Under the pieces are notes generated by a model. It saw only the letters and a program-made list of their open reading frames with translations, did not search any database and had not been told where the DNA came from. From assembly GCA_035358815.1 (NCBI GenBank), contig DAOPQC010000003.1, positions 496,001 through 560,000 of the forward strand: a DNA stretch of 64,000 bases. Direction: 5' to 3'. Every line of letters starts with the position of its first letter. The stretch's first letter is position 1. Source of the DNA: Thermoanaerobaculales bacterium (GTDB taxonomy: Bacteria; Acidobacteriota; Thermoanaerobaculia; Thermoanaerobaculales; Sulfomarinibacteraceae). Shown here one piece after another: positions 50,381 through 57,852 of this stretch. The position numbers were made by a program, and so were the translations under genes.

Positions 50381-50706
50381 CCGGGGGCGAGCGGCGAAGC
50401 GAACCGGTGAGCCCGACCTGACAGCCCCCGATCCGGGATCGTCGGACCTCACCCCTTTGATCGAACCGCAGAGTTCGCGGAGACCGCAGGGGCTGTCGCG
50501 GAGTTCCTTTTGATGGTGCTCCGCGCTCTCTGCGCCCTCCGCGGTTTGGATGACGGGATGCCGAGCCCGGTGGCGTCGCCGTGACGGGCGGGAACGGGAG
50601 CGGGCGGGCCCCTATCCCCCAGCCCCCAGATCCTGTCCCCTGGCGGGGAGGGGGAGCGCGCGAGGCGCCGGGGCCCCGCCGGCCGCCCCGGAGGCAAGCC
50701 TGGCAC
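50381..50706. repeat. Repeat-filled gap before the isocitrate dehydrogenase gene
   Basis: No gene is seen. An AACCGC...GCGGTTT inverted-repeat element lies at 50464-50546. A short hexamer run (GCGGGAACGGGAGCGGGC, about 50588-50608) and a CCCCCAGATCCTGTCCCCTGG element (about 50613-50646) follow. Confidence 0.7.
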
Positions 50707-50735
50707 TTGGCAGACGCGCCGGTATTCGCTATTTT
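50707..50735 (+). promoter_or_regulatory. Promoter of the isocitrate dehydrogenase gene
   Basis: TTGGCA (50707-50712), 17 bp, TATTTT (50730-50735). An AAGGAGG ribosome-binding site lies further down at about 50787. Confidence 0.65.
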
Positions 50736-50800
50736 GTGCGGTGCACTGGACGGGTGCTGGCCTGCCGGTGCTCACCGCAGGAGCTGAAGGAGGCGACCCC

Positions 50801-51985
50801 ATGGCGCGACGCACGGTGGTGGTGATGCCCGGTGACGGCATCGGCAAGGTGGTGCTGCCCGAGGCGCTGCGGGTGCTCGAAGCGGCCGGGTTCGAGGCGG
50901 ACTGGGTCGAGGCCGACATCGGGTGGGACCTTTGGACCCGCGAGGGCAACCCGCTGCCCGAGCGCACGGTCGAGCTGATCGACCGTCACAAGGCGGCGCT
51001 GTTCGGGGCAATCACCTCCAAGCCCAAGGACGCCGCGGCCCGCGAGCTCGCCCCCGCGCTGCGCGACAAGGGCCGCGTCTACTACTCGCCGATCGTCGGC
51101 CTGCGCCAGCGCTTCGACCTCGACATTTCGATCCGGCCCTGCATCACGTTCCCGGGCAACCCCCTCAACTTCATCCGCCGCGGCGCCGACGGCGGCGTCG
51201 AGGAGCCCAGGGTCAATGCGGTGATCTTCCGGCAGAACACCGAGGGCCTCTACGGCGGGGTCGAGTGGACCAACCCGCCCGACCAGGTCTGGGACGCGCT
51301 CAACACCCACCCCAAGTTCAAGGCCTTCCGCGAGGTCCCGCGCCAGGACCTGGCGGTGTCGACCCGGATCCTGACCCGCGACAAGTGCCGGCGCATCATC
51401 GAGGAGGCCTTCGTCTACGCCGACCGCCACGGCTACACCAACGTCACCGTGTGCGAGAAGCCGAACGTGATCCGCGAGACCTCGGGCATGATGCTGGCCG
51501 AGGCGCGCAAGGTCCACGAGCGTTATCCCCACATCCAGCTCTGGGACACCAACATCGACGCCCAGATGATGTGGCTGACCAAGAACCCCGAGGACTACGG
51601 CGTGGTGGTCGCCAGCAACATGTTCGGCGACATCATCTCGGACGGCTTCGCCGGCTTGGTCGGCGGGCTCGGCTTCGCGGCCTCGGCCAACATCGGCCGC
51701 GAGGTCGGGATCTTCGAGCCGACCCACGGCTCGGCGCCCAAGTACGCGGAGCTCTCACCATCGATCGTCAACCCGATCGCGATGGTCCTGTCCGCGGTGC
51801 TGATGCTCGAGTGGCTCGGCGAGGCCGAGTGCGCCGGGCGGATCCGGAACGCGGTGGCGGCGGTGGTTGCCGAGGGCCGCGTCCGCACCTACGACATGCT
51901 CAAGCTGCGGGGCGGCGCACAGGCGATCGCGCAAGGCGCGGCGACGACCTCGCAGATGGCCGACGCCATCATCGAGAAGCTCTAG
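50801..51985 (+). CDS. icd: Isocitrate/isopropylmalate dehydrogenase family, isocitrate dehydrogenase-like
   Basis: A 394-residue beta-decarboxylating dehydrogenase. VVVMPGDGIGKVVLPEALRV starts it; GLRQRFDLDISIRPC and NAVIFRQNTEGLYGGVEW carry the substrate arginines and Tyr; SNMFGDIISDGFAGLVGGLG carries metal-binding Asp residues. In the cofactor loop, EPTHGSAPKYAE has Lys-Tyr at the positions that confer NADP preference in E. coli Icd (APKY). This favours NADP-isocitrate dehydrogenase over isopropylmalate dehydrogenase, but substrate choice is inferred. AAGGAGG precedes ATG 50801. Citrate lyase genes follow, suggesting a citrate-centred module. Confidence 0.82.
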   Translation: MARRTVVVMPGDGIGKVVLPEALRVLEAAGFEADWVEADIGWDLWTREGNPLPERTVELIDRHKAALFGAITSKPKDAAARELAPALRDKGRVYYSPIVGLRQRFDLDISIRPCITFPGNPLNFIRRGADGGVEEPRVNAVIFRQNTEGLYGGVEWTNPPDQVWDALNTHPKFKAFREVPRQDLAVSTRILTRDKCRRIIEEAFVYADRHGYTNVTVCEKPNVIRETSGMMLAEARKVHERYPHIQLWDTNIDAQMMWLTKNPEDYGVVVASNMFGDIISDGFAGLVGGLGFAASANIGREVGIFEPTHGSAPKYAELSPSIVNPIAMVLSAVLMLEWLGEAECAGRIRNAVAAVVAEGRVRTYDMLKLRGGAQAIAQGAATTSQMADAIIEKL

Positions 51986-52102
51986 CGAGTGTACCGGGCC
52001 CGGGGAAGGCGCGAGCGGACAATGTCGAACACGGCAGCGAGGGGGGCGGTATCCTGTTCCCCAGCCTCGTTCCCCTAGCCCCTGGCCGCAAGGGAGCCCG
52101 CC

Positions 52103-53314
52103 ATGAAGAAGCTCACGATCACCGAAGCCGCGGCCGGACCGCTCGGCGAGGACGTGCGCTCGGACGCCCACGTCCGCTACCTGGCGGGCGCCGCGCCGCT
52201 CGAGGTCGCGGTGGCGTCCAAGGTCGACTACCTCTACGGTGACGCGATCGCGGCCGCGGCCCGCCGGGTCGCCGAGGCCTTCGCGGTCACCTCGGGACGG
52301 CTCGAGGTCACCGATCAGGGCGCGCTCGAGTGGGTGCTGCTGGCCCGGATCGAGGCCTGCCTGCGCCGCGCCGGGTTCCCGGGCGGGCCGGTGCTGCCCG
52401 AGCGCGCGCCCGGCGCCGAGGCGCCGCGGCAGCGCGAGCGGCTGCGCCGCAGCCGCCTCTACATTCCCGGCAACCGTCCCAAGCTGATGCTGTCGGCCGG
52501 GCTCTATGGCGCCGACGGGCTGATCCTCGACCTCGAGGACTCGGTGCCGCCTCCGGCAAAGGACGAGGCCCGCCTGCTGGTGCGCAACGCGCTCGTCTCG
52601 CTCGACTGGGGCGGCTCGGAGCGGATGGTGAGGATCAACCAGGGGCCGCTCGGCGACGAGGACCTGGCGGCGATCGCACCCTGCAACCCACACCTGATCC
52701 TGCTGCCCAAGGTCGAGGAGGCGGACCAGGTCCGCCACGTCGCCTCCCGGCTGCGCGAGCTGCTCGGCGGCCGCGAGGTGCCCTTCCTGATGCCGATCCT
52801 GGAGTCGCCGGCCGGCATCTTCCGGGCTGCCGAGATCGCCGCCGCGGATCCCTCGGTGGTGGCGCTGACCCTCGGCCTCGAGGACCTGTCGGCCGAGCTC
52901 GGCGCGCCGCGTTCTGCCGAGGGCTGGGAGAGCTTCCTCGCCCGCTCGACCACGGTCTACGCGGCGCGCGCCGCCGGCGTGCAGCCGATCGCCTCGGTGT
53001 TCTCCGACATCCGCGACCAGCAGGCGCTGGCGCAGTACGTGCGCCGCGAGCGCGGGCTCGGCTTCGACGGCATCGGCTGCATCCACCCCGGCCAGATCGA
53101 GATCGTGCACCGCGAGATGACGCCGAGCGAGGCCGAGGCGGAGCGGGCGGTGCGGATCGTGCGCGCGGCCCGCGAGGCCGGCTCGAAGGGCCTCGCGGCG
53201 GTCGCGGTGGGCTCCAAGATGGTCGACCCGCCGGTGGTGCGGCAGGCGTTCCGGACGGTCGAGCTGGCGATCGCGGGCGGGGTGCTCCGGGAGGACTGGG
53301 AGACTGCGGGGTGA
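52103..53314 (+). CDS. CitD-CitE fusion: citrate lyase acyl-carrier and beta subunits
   Basis: A 403-residue two-domain protein. Residues about 1-95 resemble CitD, the acyl-carrier (gamma) subunit: EDVRSDAHVRYLAG matches the prosthetic-group serine region, and RLEVTDQGALEWVLLARIEA its conserved C-terminal half. Residues about 110-403 are CitE: RRSRLYIPGNRPKLMLSAG, DGLILDLEDSVPPPAKDEAR, MVRINQGPLGDEDL and FLMPILESPAGIFRA, with GFDGIGCIHPGQIEIVH. CitE cleaves citryl-ACP to oxaloacetate and acetyl-ACP. Fusing carrier and lyase would tether the substrate arm. GGGAG precedes ATG 52103. citF follows. The genes for prosthetic-group attachment (citX/citG/citC) are not in the window. Confidence 0.8.
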   Translation: MKKLTITEAAAGPLGEDVRSDAHVRYLAGAAPLEVAVASKVDYLYGDAIAAAARRVAEAFAVTSGRLEVTDQGALEWVLLARIEACLRRAGFPGGPVLPERAPGAEAPRQRERLRRSRLYIPGNRPKLMLSAGLYGADGLILDLEDSVPPPAKDEARLLVRNALVSLDWGGSERMVRINQGPLGDEDLAAIAPCNPHLILLPKVEEADQVRHVASRLRELLGGREVPFLMPILESPAGIFRAAEIAAADPSVVALTLGLEDLSAELGAPRSAEGWESFLARSTTVYAARAAGVQPIASVFSDIRDQQALAQYVRRERGLGFDGIGCIHPGQIEIVHREMTPSEAEAERAVRIVRAAREAGSKGLAAVAVGSKMVDPPVVRQAFRTVELAIAGGVLREDWETAG

Positions 53315-53355
53315 GCTGAGTCCAGGAGCTCCTGGTCGGTCGCGAGGCGTTCGAT

Positions 53356-53388
53356 CGGGGACGGGAACGGGAACGGGAACGGGAACGG
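53356..53388. repeat. CGGGAA hexamer array between citDE and citF
   Basis: Five units, one CGGGGA and four CGGGAA, an exact GGG-N3 periodicity. It fills the 90-bp gap between the two citrate lyase genes. Confidence 0.8.
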
Positions 53389-53404
53389 TCGCGAGGTCAC
53401 AGAT

Positions 53405-54955
53405 ATGAGCAAGAACATGGAGAGAAACGCGGCCGGACGGATGGTGCCGGTGCGCGTCAACGGCCGCGACTCGGTGCCCTTCCAGGGCGTGGACTGCTAC
53501 CGCCCACCGGGGCGCAAGGCGGGGCCCGCGATCGCGACCTGCTTCGACCACCCCGAGGACGGCGACAAGCGGGCGCCGTCGCTCCAGGCCGCCCTCGAGC
53601 AGGTGGGGCTCGCAGACGGCATGGTGGTGTCGACCCACCACCACCTGCGCAACGGCGACCTGGTCGCGAACATGATCTTCGACATCGCCGCCTCACTCGG
53701 CCGGCGCGACCTGATGTGGTTCCCCACCGCCTCCTTCCCGGTGCACGCCAACCAGATCAAGCACATGCAGTCCGGCGTCATCCACCACATCGAGGGCTCG
53801 ATGAACGGGCCGCTCGGCGACTACTGCACGCAGGGCAAGATGCGTGGCCTGGGCGTGCTGCGCTCTCACGGCGGCCGCTGGCAGGCGATCCAGGACGGCG
53901 AGGTCCGGATCGACGTCGCGGTGATCGCGGCGCCGACCGCGGACCCGTTCGGCAACGCCAACGGTCTCGGCGGACCGGCGGCGTGCGGCCCGCTCGGGTT
54001 TGCGCTCGCCGACTCGATCTACGCCGAGCGCGTGATCGTGGTGACCGACGCGCTGGTGCCCTTCCCGTGCCTGCCCTGGCAGATCCAGGGCAACAACGTC
54101 GACGTTGTGGTCGAGGTCGACTCGATCGGCGACCCGACCAAGATCGTGTCCGGGACCACCCAGCTGACCCAGAGCCCGGACCGCCGGCGGATCGCCGAGC
54201 TCGCGGCGCGCTTCTGCGCCGCGGCCGGGATCATGCGCGACGGCTTCTCCTTCCAGGCCGGGGCCGGCGGCACCACGCTCGCCTTCGCCCTCTACCTGCG
54301 CGACCTGATGCGCTCATCTGGGGTTAAGGCCCGCTTCGCGCGCGGCGGCTCGACCCAGCACATGGTCGAGATGCTCGAGGAGGGCCTGGTCGAGTACATC
54401 CTCGACGGCCAGACCTTCGACCTGCACGGCGTGCGCTCGATGCGCGACAACCCTCGCCACGTCGACACCTCGCCGTTCACCTCGTACAACTTCCACGGCA
54501 AGGGCAACTTCGCCTCGCTGGTCGACGTCGCCGTGCTCGGCGCCACCGAGGTCGACCTCTCCTTCAACGGCAACGTCGTGACCCACTCCGACGGCCGCCT
54601 GCTGCACGGCATCGGCGGCTGGCAGAACTGCCTCACCGCGGGCTGCACGATGCTGCTGGTGCCGTCCTTCCGCGACCGCATCCCGGTGATCGTCGACCGG
54701 GTGACGACGCTGTGCGGCCCCGGCGAGCTGATCGACGTCGTGGTGACCGAGCGCGGGATCGCGGTCAACCCGCGCCGGCAGGACCTGCTCGACGCGGTCG
54801 CCGACAGCGACCTGCCGATCCGCCCGATCGCCGAGCTGAAGTCCGAGCTCGACCGGATCTGCGGCGTGCCGGCGCGGCCGGTCCTCTCCGACGAGCCGGT
54901 GGCGGTCGTCAAGTGGGTCGACGGCACCATCCTCGACACGGTGTGGCGAGTCTGA
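53405..54955 (+). CDS. citF: Citrate lyase alpha subunit (citrate:acetyl-ACP transferase)
   Basis: A 516-residue CoA-transferase-fold enzyme. It swaps acetyl for citryl on the carrier before CitE cleaves it. DGMVVSTHHHLRNGDLV, FPTASFPVHANQIKHMQSGV, HIEGSMNGPLGDY, VIAAPTADPFGNANGL and GGSTQHMVEMLEEGLVEYI are typical of CitF, as is HGIGGWQNCLTAGCTMLLVP near the end. ATG 53405 has no good Shine-Dalgarno; a repeat array lies just upstream. Together with the CitDE fusion it gives a complete set of catalytic citrate lyase parts. Confidence 0.92.
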   Translation: MSKNMERNAAGRMVPVRVNGRDSVPFQGVDCYRPPGRKAGPAIATCFDHPEDGDKRAPSLQAALEQVGLADGMVVSTHHHLRNGDLVANMIFDIAASLGRRDLMWFPTASFPVHANQIKHMQSGVIHHIEGSMNGPLGDYCTQGKMRGLGVLRSHGGRWQAIQDGEVRIDVAVIAAPTADPFGNANGLGGPAACGPLGFALADSIYAERVIVVTDALVPFPCLPWQIQGNNVDVVVEVDSIGDPTKIVSGTTQLTQSPDRRRIAELAARFCAAAGIMRDGFSFQAGAGGTTLAFALYLRDLMRSSGVKARFARGGSTQHMVEMLEEGLVEYILDGQTFDLHGVRSMRDNPRHVDTSPFTSYNFHGKGNFASLVDVAVLGATEVDLSFNGNVVTHSDGRLLHGIGGWQNCLTAGCTMLLVPSFRDRIPVIVDRVTTLCGPGELIDVVVTERGIAVNPRRQDLLDAVADSDLPIRPIAELKSELDRICGVPARPVLSDEPVAVVKWVDGTILDTVWRV

Positions 54956-54988
54956 GCGCGGTGACGAGCACGCGGAGCGATCGGCATT

Positions 54989-55120
54989 CGTTCCCGATCC
55001 CGTACCCGTCCCCGTTCCCGAAAACGTCCAGGCGTACGGCGAGCACCGCCGGGCGTCGCCACGATCGCGTCGGGAACGGGCACGGGAACGGGAACGGGAA
55101 CGGGGACGGGAACGGGCACG
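54989..55120. repeat. Inverted pair of hexamer arrays
   Basis: A CCCGTN array (54989-55020) and a CGGGNA array (55071-55120) lie 50 bp apart in opposite orientation. They could pair into a long imperfect hairpin after citF or each form quadruplexes on opposite strands. Confidence 0.8.
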
Positions 55121-55138
55121 AAAGGGGCGGGGGCGCAC

Positions 55139-55167
55139 TTGCCACGAGCCTCCGTGAGGCGTATACT
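55139..55167 (+). promoter_or_regulatory. Promoter of rpmE
   Basis: TTGCCA (55139-55144), 17 bp, TATACT (55162-55167), followed by a GGAGGA site and ATG 55209. One of the best sigma-70-type promoters here. Confidence 0.8.
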
Positions 55168-55208
55168 CCGGCGTCCCCGGCCCGTCCGGGGCCGAGCGGA
55201 GGAATGAG

Positions 55209-55415
55209 ATGAAGCCCGAGATCCATCCCGAGTACAAAGAGGTCGAGGTGCGCTGCGCCTGCGGCAACACCTTCATGACCCGGTCGACCAAGTCCGAGCT
55301 GCGGCTCGAGATCTGCAGCGTCTGCCACCCGTTCTACACCGGCAAGCAGAAGCTCATCGACACCGCGGGCATGGTCGAGAAGTTCGAGCGCCGCTACTCG
55401 ACCAAGGGCAAGTAG
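55209..55415 (+). CDS. rpmE: 50S ribosomal protein L31, zinc-binding form
   Basis: A 68-residue ribosomal protein of the C+ type: VRCACGNTFMTRSTK and ICSVCHPFYTGKQKL carry four cysteines that bind zinc, unlike the zinc-free paralogue made under zinc shortage. DTAGMVEKFERRY is the usual C-terminal part. GGAGGA is spaced 4 nt from ATG 55209. Monocistronic with strong promoter and paired terminators. Confidence 0.97.
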   Translation: MKPEIHPEYKEVEVRCACGNTFMTRSTKSELRLEICSVCHPFYTGKQKLIDTAGMVEKFERRYSTKGK

Positions 55416-55422
55416 CGAGGCT

Positions 55423-55480
55423 TGGCCGCCCCTGGGCGGCCACGTTGGTCCCGCGCGATCGCCGTCGCGCGGGATCTTGC
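55423..55480 (+). terminator. Two hairpins terminating rpmE
   Basis: TGGCCGCCC/GGGCGGCCA (55423-55442) and TCCCGCGCGA/TCGCGCGGGA (55449-55474) are both perfect stems. The second is followed by TCTTGCATT. Confidence 0.7.
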
Positions 55481-55735
55481 ATTATGGCGGTGCGTGGTCG
55501 CCCGACTCCGGCAGCGTCGCAACTCGGGAACGGGAGCGGGGACGGGAACGGGAACGGAGACGGGAGGGGGATCGGATCCGGCTTCGCCCTACGGGCTACG
55601 CCGTGACAAGAGCGGGCGGGGGCATTAGCCCCGAGATCCTAGCCCCTAGCCCCTGATCGGGTGGGGGCGCGGAAGCGGAAGCGGGTGGGGACCCTAGCCC
55701 CCAGATCCTAGATCCTAGCCCCTGGCTGGGTGGTC
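55481..55735. repeat. Repeat cluster between rpmE and prfA
   Basis: No gene is seen. A hexamer array (about 55522-55565) comes first, then a GGCTTCGCCC...TACGCCGTGACA unit related to the 12.9-kb repeats (about 55575-55612). Two AGATCCTAGCCCCT elements (about 55622-55660 and 55689-55725) are separated by GCGGAAGCGG units. This is the densest mix of the repeat families in one gap. Confidence 0.75.
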
Positions 55736-55747
55736 GGAGGGAAAGAG

Positions 55748-56818
55748 ATGCTCGACAAGCTCGAAGAGATCGCCCGGCGTCACGAGGAGCTCGTCGCCCA
55801 GCAGGCCGACCCGGCGGTGGCCGTCGATCCGAAGCGGTCGCGGGAGATCGGCAAGAAGGTCGCCGAGCTCGAGCCGGTGGTGAGCGCCTTTCGCGAGTAC
55901 CGGCGCCTCGAGAGCGAGCTCGAGGGCGCGCGCGAGCTGGCGTCCGGCGGCGACGATCCCGAGCTCAGGGCGATGGCCGCGGCGGAGGCTGAGCAGCTCG
56001 CCGCCGCCCTGGCCGAGGTCGAGCAGCGGATCAAGGTCCTGCTGCTGCCCGAGGACCCCAACGACCGCCGCAACGTCATCCTCGAGGTGCGGGCCGGGAC
56101 CGGGGGCGAGGAGGCGGCACTGTTCGCCGCCGAGCTGCTGCGGATGTACGGCCGCTACGCCGAGATCCGCGGCTGGCGCTTCTCGATCACCGACCTGAGC
56201 GAGAGCGGGCTGCGCGGCATCAAGGAGGCGGTGGCGGTGGTCGAGGGCGACCGGGTGTACTCGCACCTCAAGTACGAGTCCGGCGTGCACCGCGTGCAGC
56301 GGGTGCCGGCGACCGAAGCCTCGGGCCGCATCCACACCTCGGCGGCCACCGTGGCGGTGATGCCGGAGGCCGAGGAGGTGGAGGTGACGGTCGACGAGAA
56401 GGACCTCCGCATCGACCGCTTCTGCTCGTCCGGCCCCGGCGGCCAGAGCGTCAACACGACCTACTCGGCAGTCCGCATCACCCACCTGCCGACCGGGATC
56501 GTGGTCAGCTGCCAGGACGAGAAGTCGCAGATCCAGAACCGGGCCAAGGCGCTGCGGGTGCTGAAGGCGCGCCTCAAAGAGGTCGAGGAGCAGGCGCGCG
56601 ACCGCGAGCGGGCCGCGACGAGGCGCAGCCAGATCGGCTCTGGCGACCGCTCGGAGAAGATCCGCACGTACAACTTCCCGCAGAGCCGGATCACCGACCA
56701 CCGCATCGGGCTATCCATCCACCGCCTGCACGACGTCCTCGAGGGCAATCTCGACCTGCTGCTCGAGCCGCTGACCACCCACTTCCAGGCCGAGCAGCTC
56801 AAGGCCGAGCTCGATTGA
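55748..56818 (+). CDS. prfA: Peptide chain release factor 1
   Basis: A 356-residue class I release factor reading UAA/UAG. The stop-recognition PxT motif is in HRVQRVPATEASGRIHTSAA, and the catalytic GGQ in SSGPGGQSVNTTYSAVRI. RAGTGGEEAALFAAEL opens domain 2. GGAGGGAAAGAG precedes ATG 55748. prmC, which methylates the GGQ glutamine, is the next gene, the usual order. Confidence 0.97.
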   Translation: MLDKLEEIARRHEELVAQQADPAVAVDPKRSREIGKKVAELEPVVSAFREYRRLESELEGARELASGGDDPELRAMAAAEAEQLAAALAEVEQRIKVLLLPEDPNDRRNVILEVRAGTGGEEAALFAAELLRMYGRYAEIRGWRFSITDLSESGLRGIKEAVAVVEGDRVYSHLKYESGVHRVQRVPATEASGRIHTSAATVAVMPEAEEVEVTVDEKDLRIDRFCSSGPGGQSVNTTYSAVRITHLPTGIVVSCQDEKSQIQNRAKALRVLKARLKEVEEQARDRERAATRRSQIGSGDRSEKIRTYNFPQSRITDHRIGLSIHRLHDVLEGNLDLLLEPLTTHFQAEQLKAELD

Positions 56819-56820
56819 GG

Positions 56821-56891
56821 AGGGGATAGGATCGAGGATCTGTGGGCTGGGGCCCCACCCGTTCCCGCTCCCGTTCCCGTACCCGTTCCCG
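56821..56891. repeat. AGATCC-like element and CCCGTT hexamer array before prmC
   Basis: GGATAGGATCGAGGATCTGT (from about 56824), then CCCGTT/CCCGCT/CCCGTA units (56858-56891). Confidence 0.7.
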
Positions 56892-56934
56892 AACCAGCCA
56901 TCCCATCTCAGCGATGCTCGGGTTCGAGCTGTGC

Positions 56935-56940
56935 TTCAAT
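56935..56940 (+). promoter_or_regulatory. -10 box of prmC, leaderless arrangement
   Basis: TTCAAT ends exactly 6 nt before GTG 56947, and no Shine-Dalgarno lies between. Confidence 0.4.
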
Positions 56941-56946
56941 GGCGCC

Positions 56947-57786
56947 GTGCGCACGGTCGGCGAGCTCATCGAGGCGGGAGCGCGGCGGCTGCCGCGACGC
57001 GACTCCCTGCCGGACCCGCGGCGCGAGTCGCGCTGGCTGCTGTCCCGAGCCGCCGGGGTCACCGAGGCCTGGCTGCTCCTCCACGGCGACGCCGCGCTGC
57101 CGCAGGACGTCACCGCTCGCTACCTGGAGTGGCTCGTTCGGCGAGCCGCCGGCGAGCCGGCGCACCACCTCACCGGCAGCTGCGACTTTTTCGGGCGCGA
57201 GTTCGAGGTTTCGCCGGCGGTGCTGGTGCCGCGGCCGGAGACCGAGCTCGTCGTGGCCGCCGCGCTCGAGCTGCCGCTCGCGGAGGGCGCGCGGGTGCTC
57301 GACGTCGGGACCGGCTCGGGCTGCATTGCCGTGACCCTGGCCGCCGAGCGCCCCAGCTGGTCGGTGACGGCCACCGACCGCTCGCTCGCCGCGCTCGAGT
57401 TGGCGCGCCGCAACGCGCTCGGACACGGCGTCGGCGTGGCCCTCGCCTGCGGGGACCTCGGCAGCTGCCTGTTCGGCGGCTACGGGCTCATCGTCGCCAA
57501 CCTCCCCTACATCCCGAGCGGGCAGCTCGCCTCGCTCCCGGTCGAGGTCCGCCACGACCCCGTGGCAGCGCTCGATGGCGGCGGCGACGGGCTCGACCTC
57601 GTCCGCGCCCTGCTCGCCGATCTGCCGCGGCTGCTTTCCCCCGGCGGCAGCGCGGTGCTCGAGCTCGGCGACGACCAGGCCGACGCGGCGTCGGCGATCG
57701 CCGCGATGCACGGGCTCGCGGTCGCGAAGCGCGTCCGCGACCTCGGCGGCTGCGAGCGGGTGATGGTGCTCGAGCGCAGGCTGTAG
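56947..57786 (+). CDS. prmC: Release factor glutamine N5-methyltransferase PrmC
   Basis: A 279-residue SAM-dependent enzyme that methylates the GGQ glutamine of RF1/RF2. The helical N-domain (VRTVGELIEAGARRLP, GEPAHHLTGSCDFFGREF) leads to LVPRPETELVVAAAL, SAM motif I VLDVGTGSGCIAVTLA, and the active-site NPPY as LIVANLPYIP (an NLPY variant). ALDGGGDGLDLVRALL is also typical. GTG 56947 matches the family's N-terminus; ATG 56914 would add 11 residues. It follows prfA, its substrate. Confidence 0.93.
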   Translation: MRTVGELIEAGARRLPRRDSLPDPRRESRWLLSRAAGVTEAWLLLHGDAALPQDVTARYLEWLVRRAAGEPAHHLTGSCDFFGREFEVSPAVLVPRPETELVVAAALELPLAEGARVLDVGTGSGCIAVTLAAERPSWSVTATDRSLAALELARRNALGHGVGVALACGDLGSCLFGGYGLIVANLPYIPSGQLASLPVEVRHDPVAALDGGGDGLDLVRALLADLPRLLSPGGSAVLELGDDQADAASAIAAMHGLAVAKRVRDLGGCERVMVLERRL

Positions 57787-57797
57787 CGGGAACAGGC

Positions 57798-57848
57798 AGG
57801 GGCTAGATCCTAGCCCCCAGATCCTAGATCCCGGGTGGGCGGGGGCGG
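57798..57848. repeat. AGATCC element after prmC
   Basis: CTAGATCCTAGCCCCCAGAT followed by CCTAGATCCCGGG and a G-rich end, filling the gap between convergent prmC and the carbamate kinase gene. Confidence 0.75.
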
Positions 57849-57852
57849 GGGA

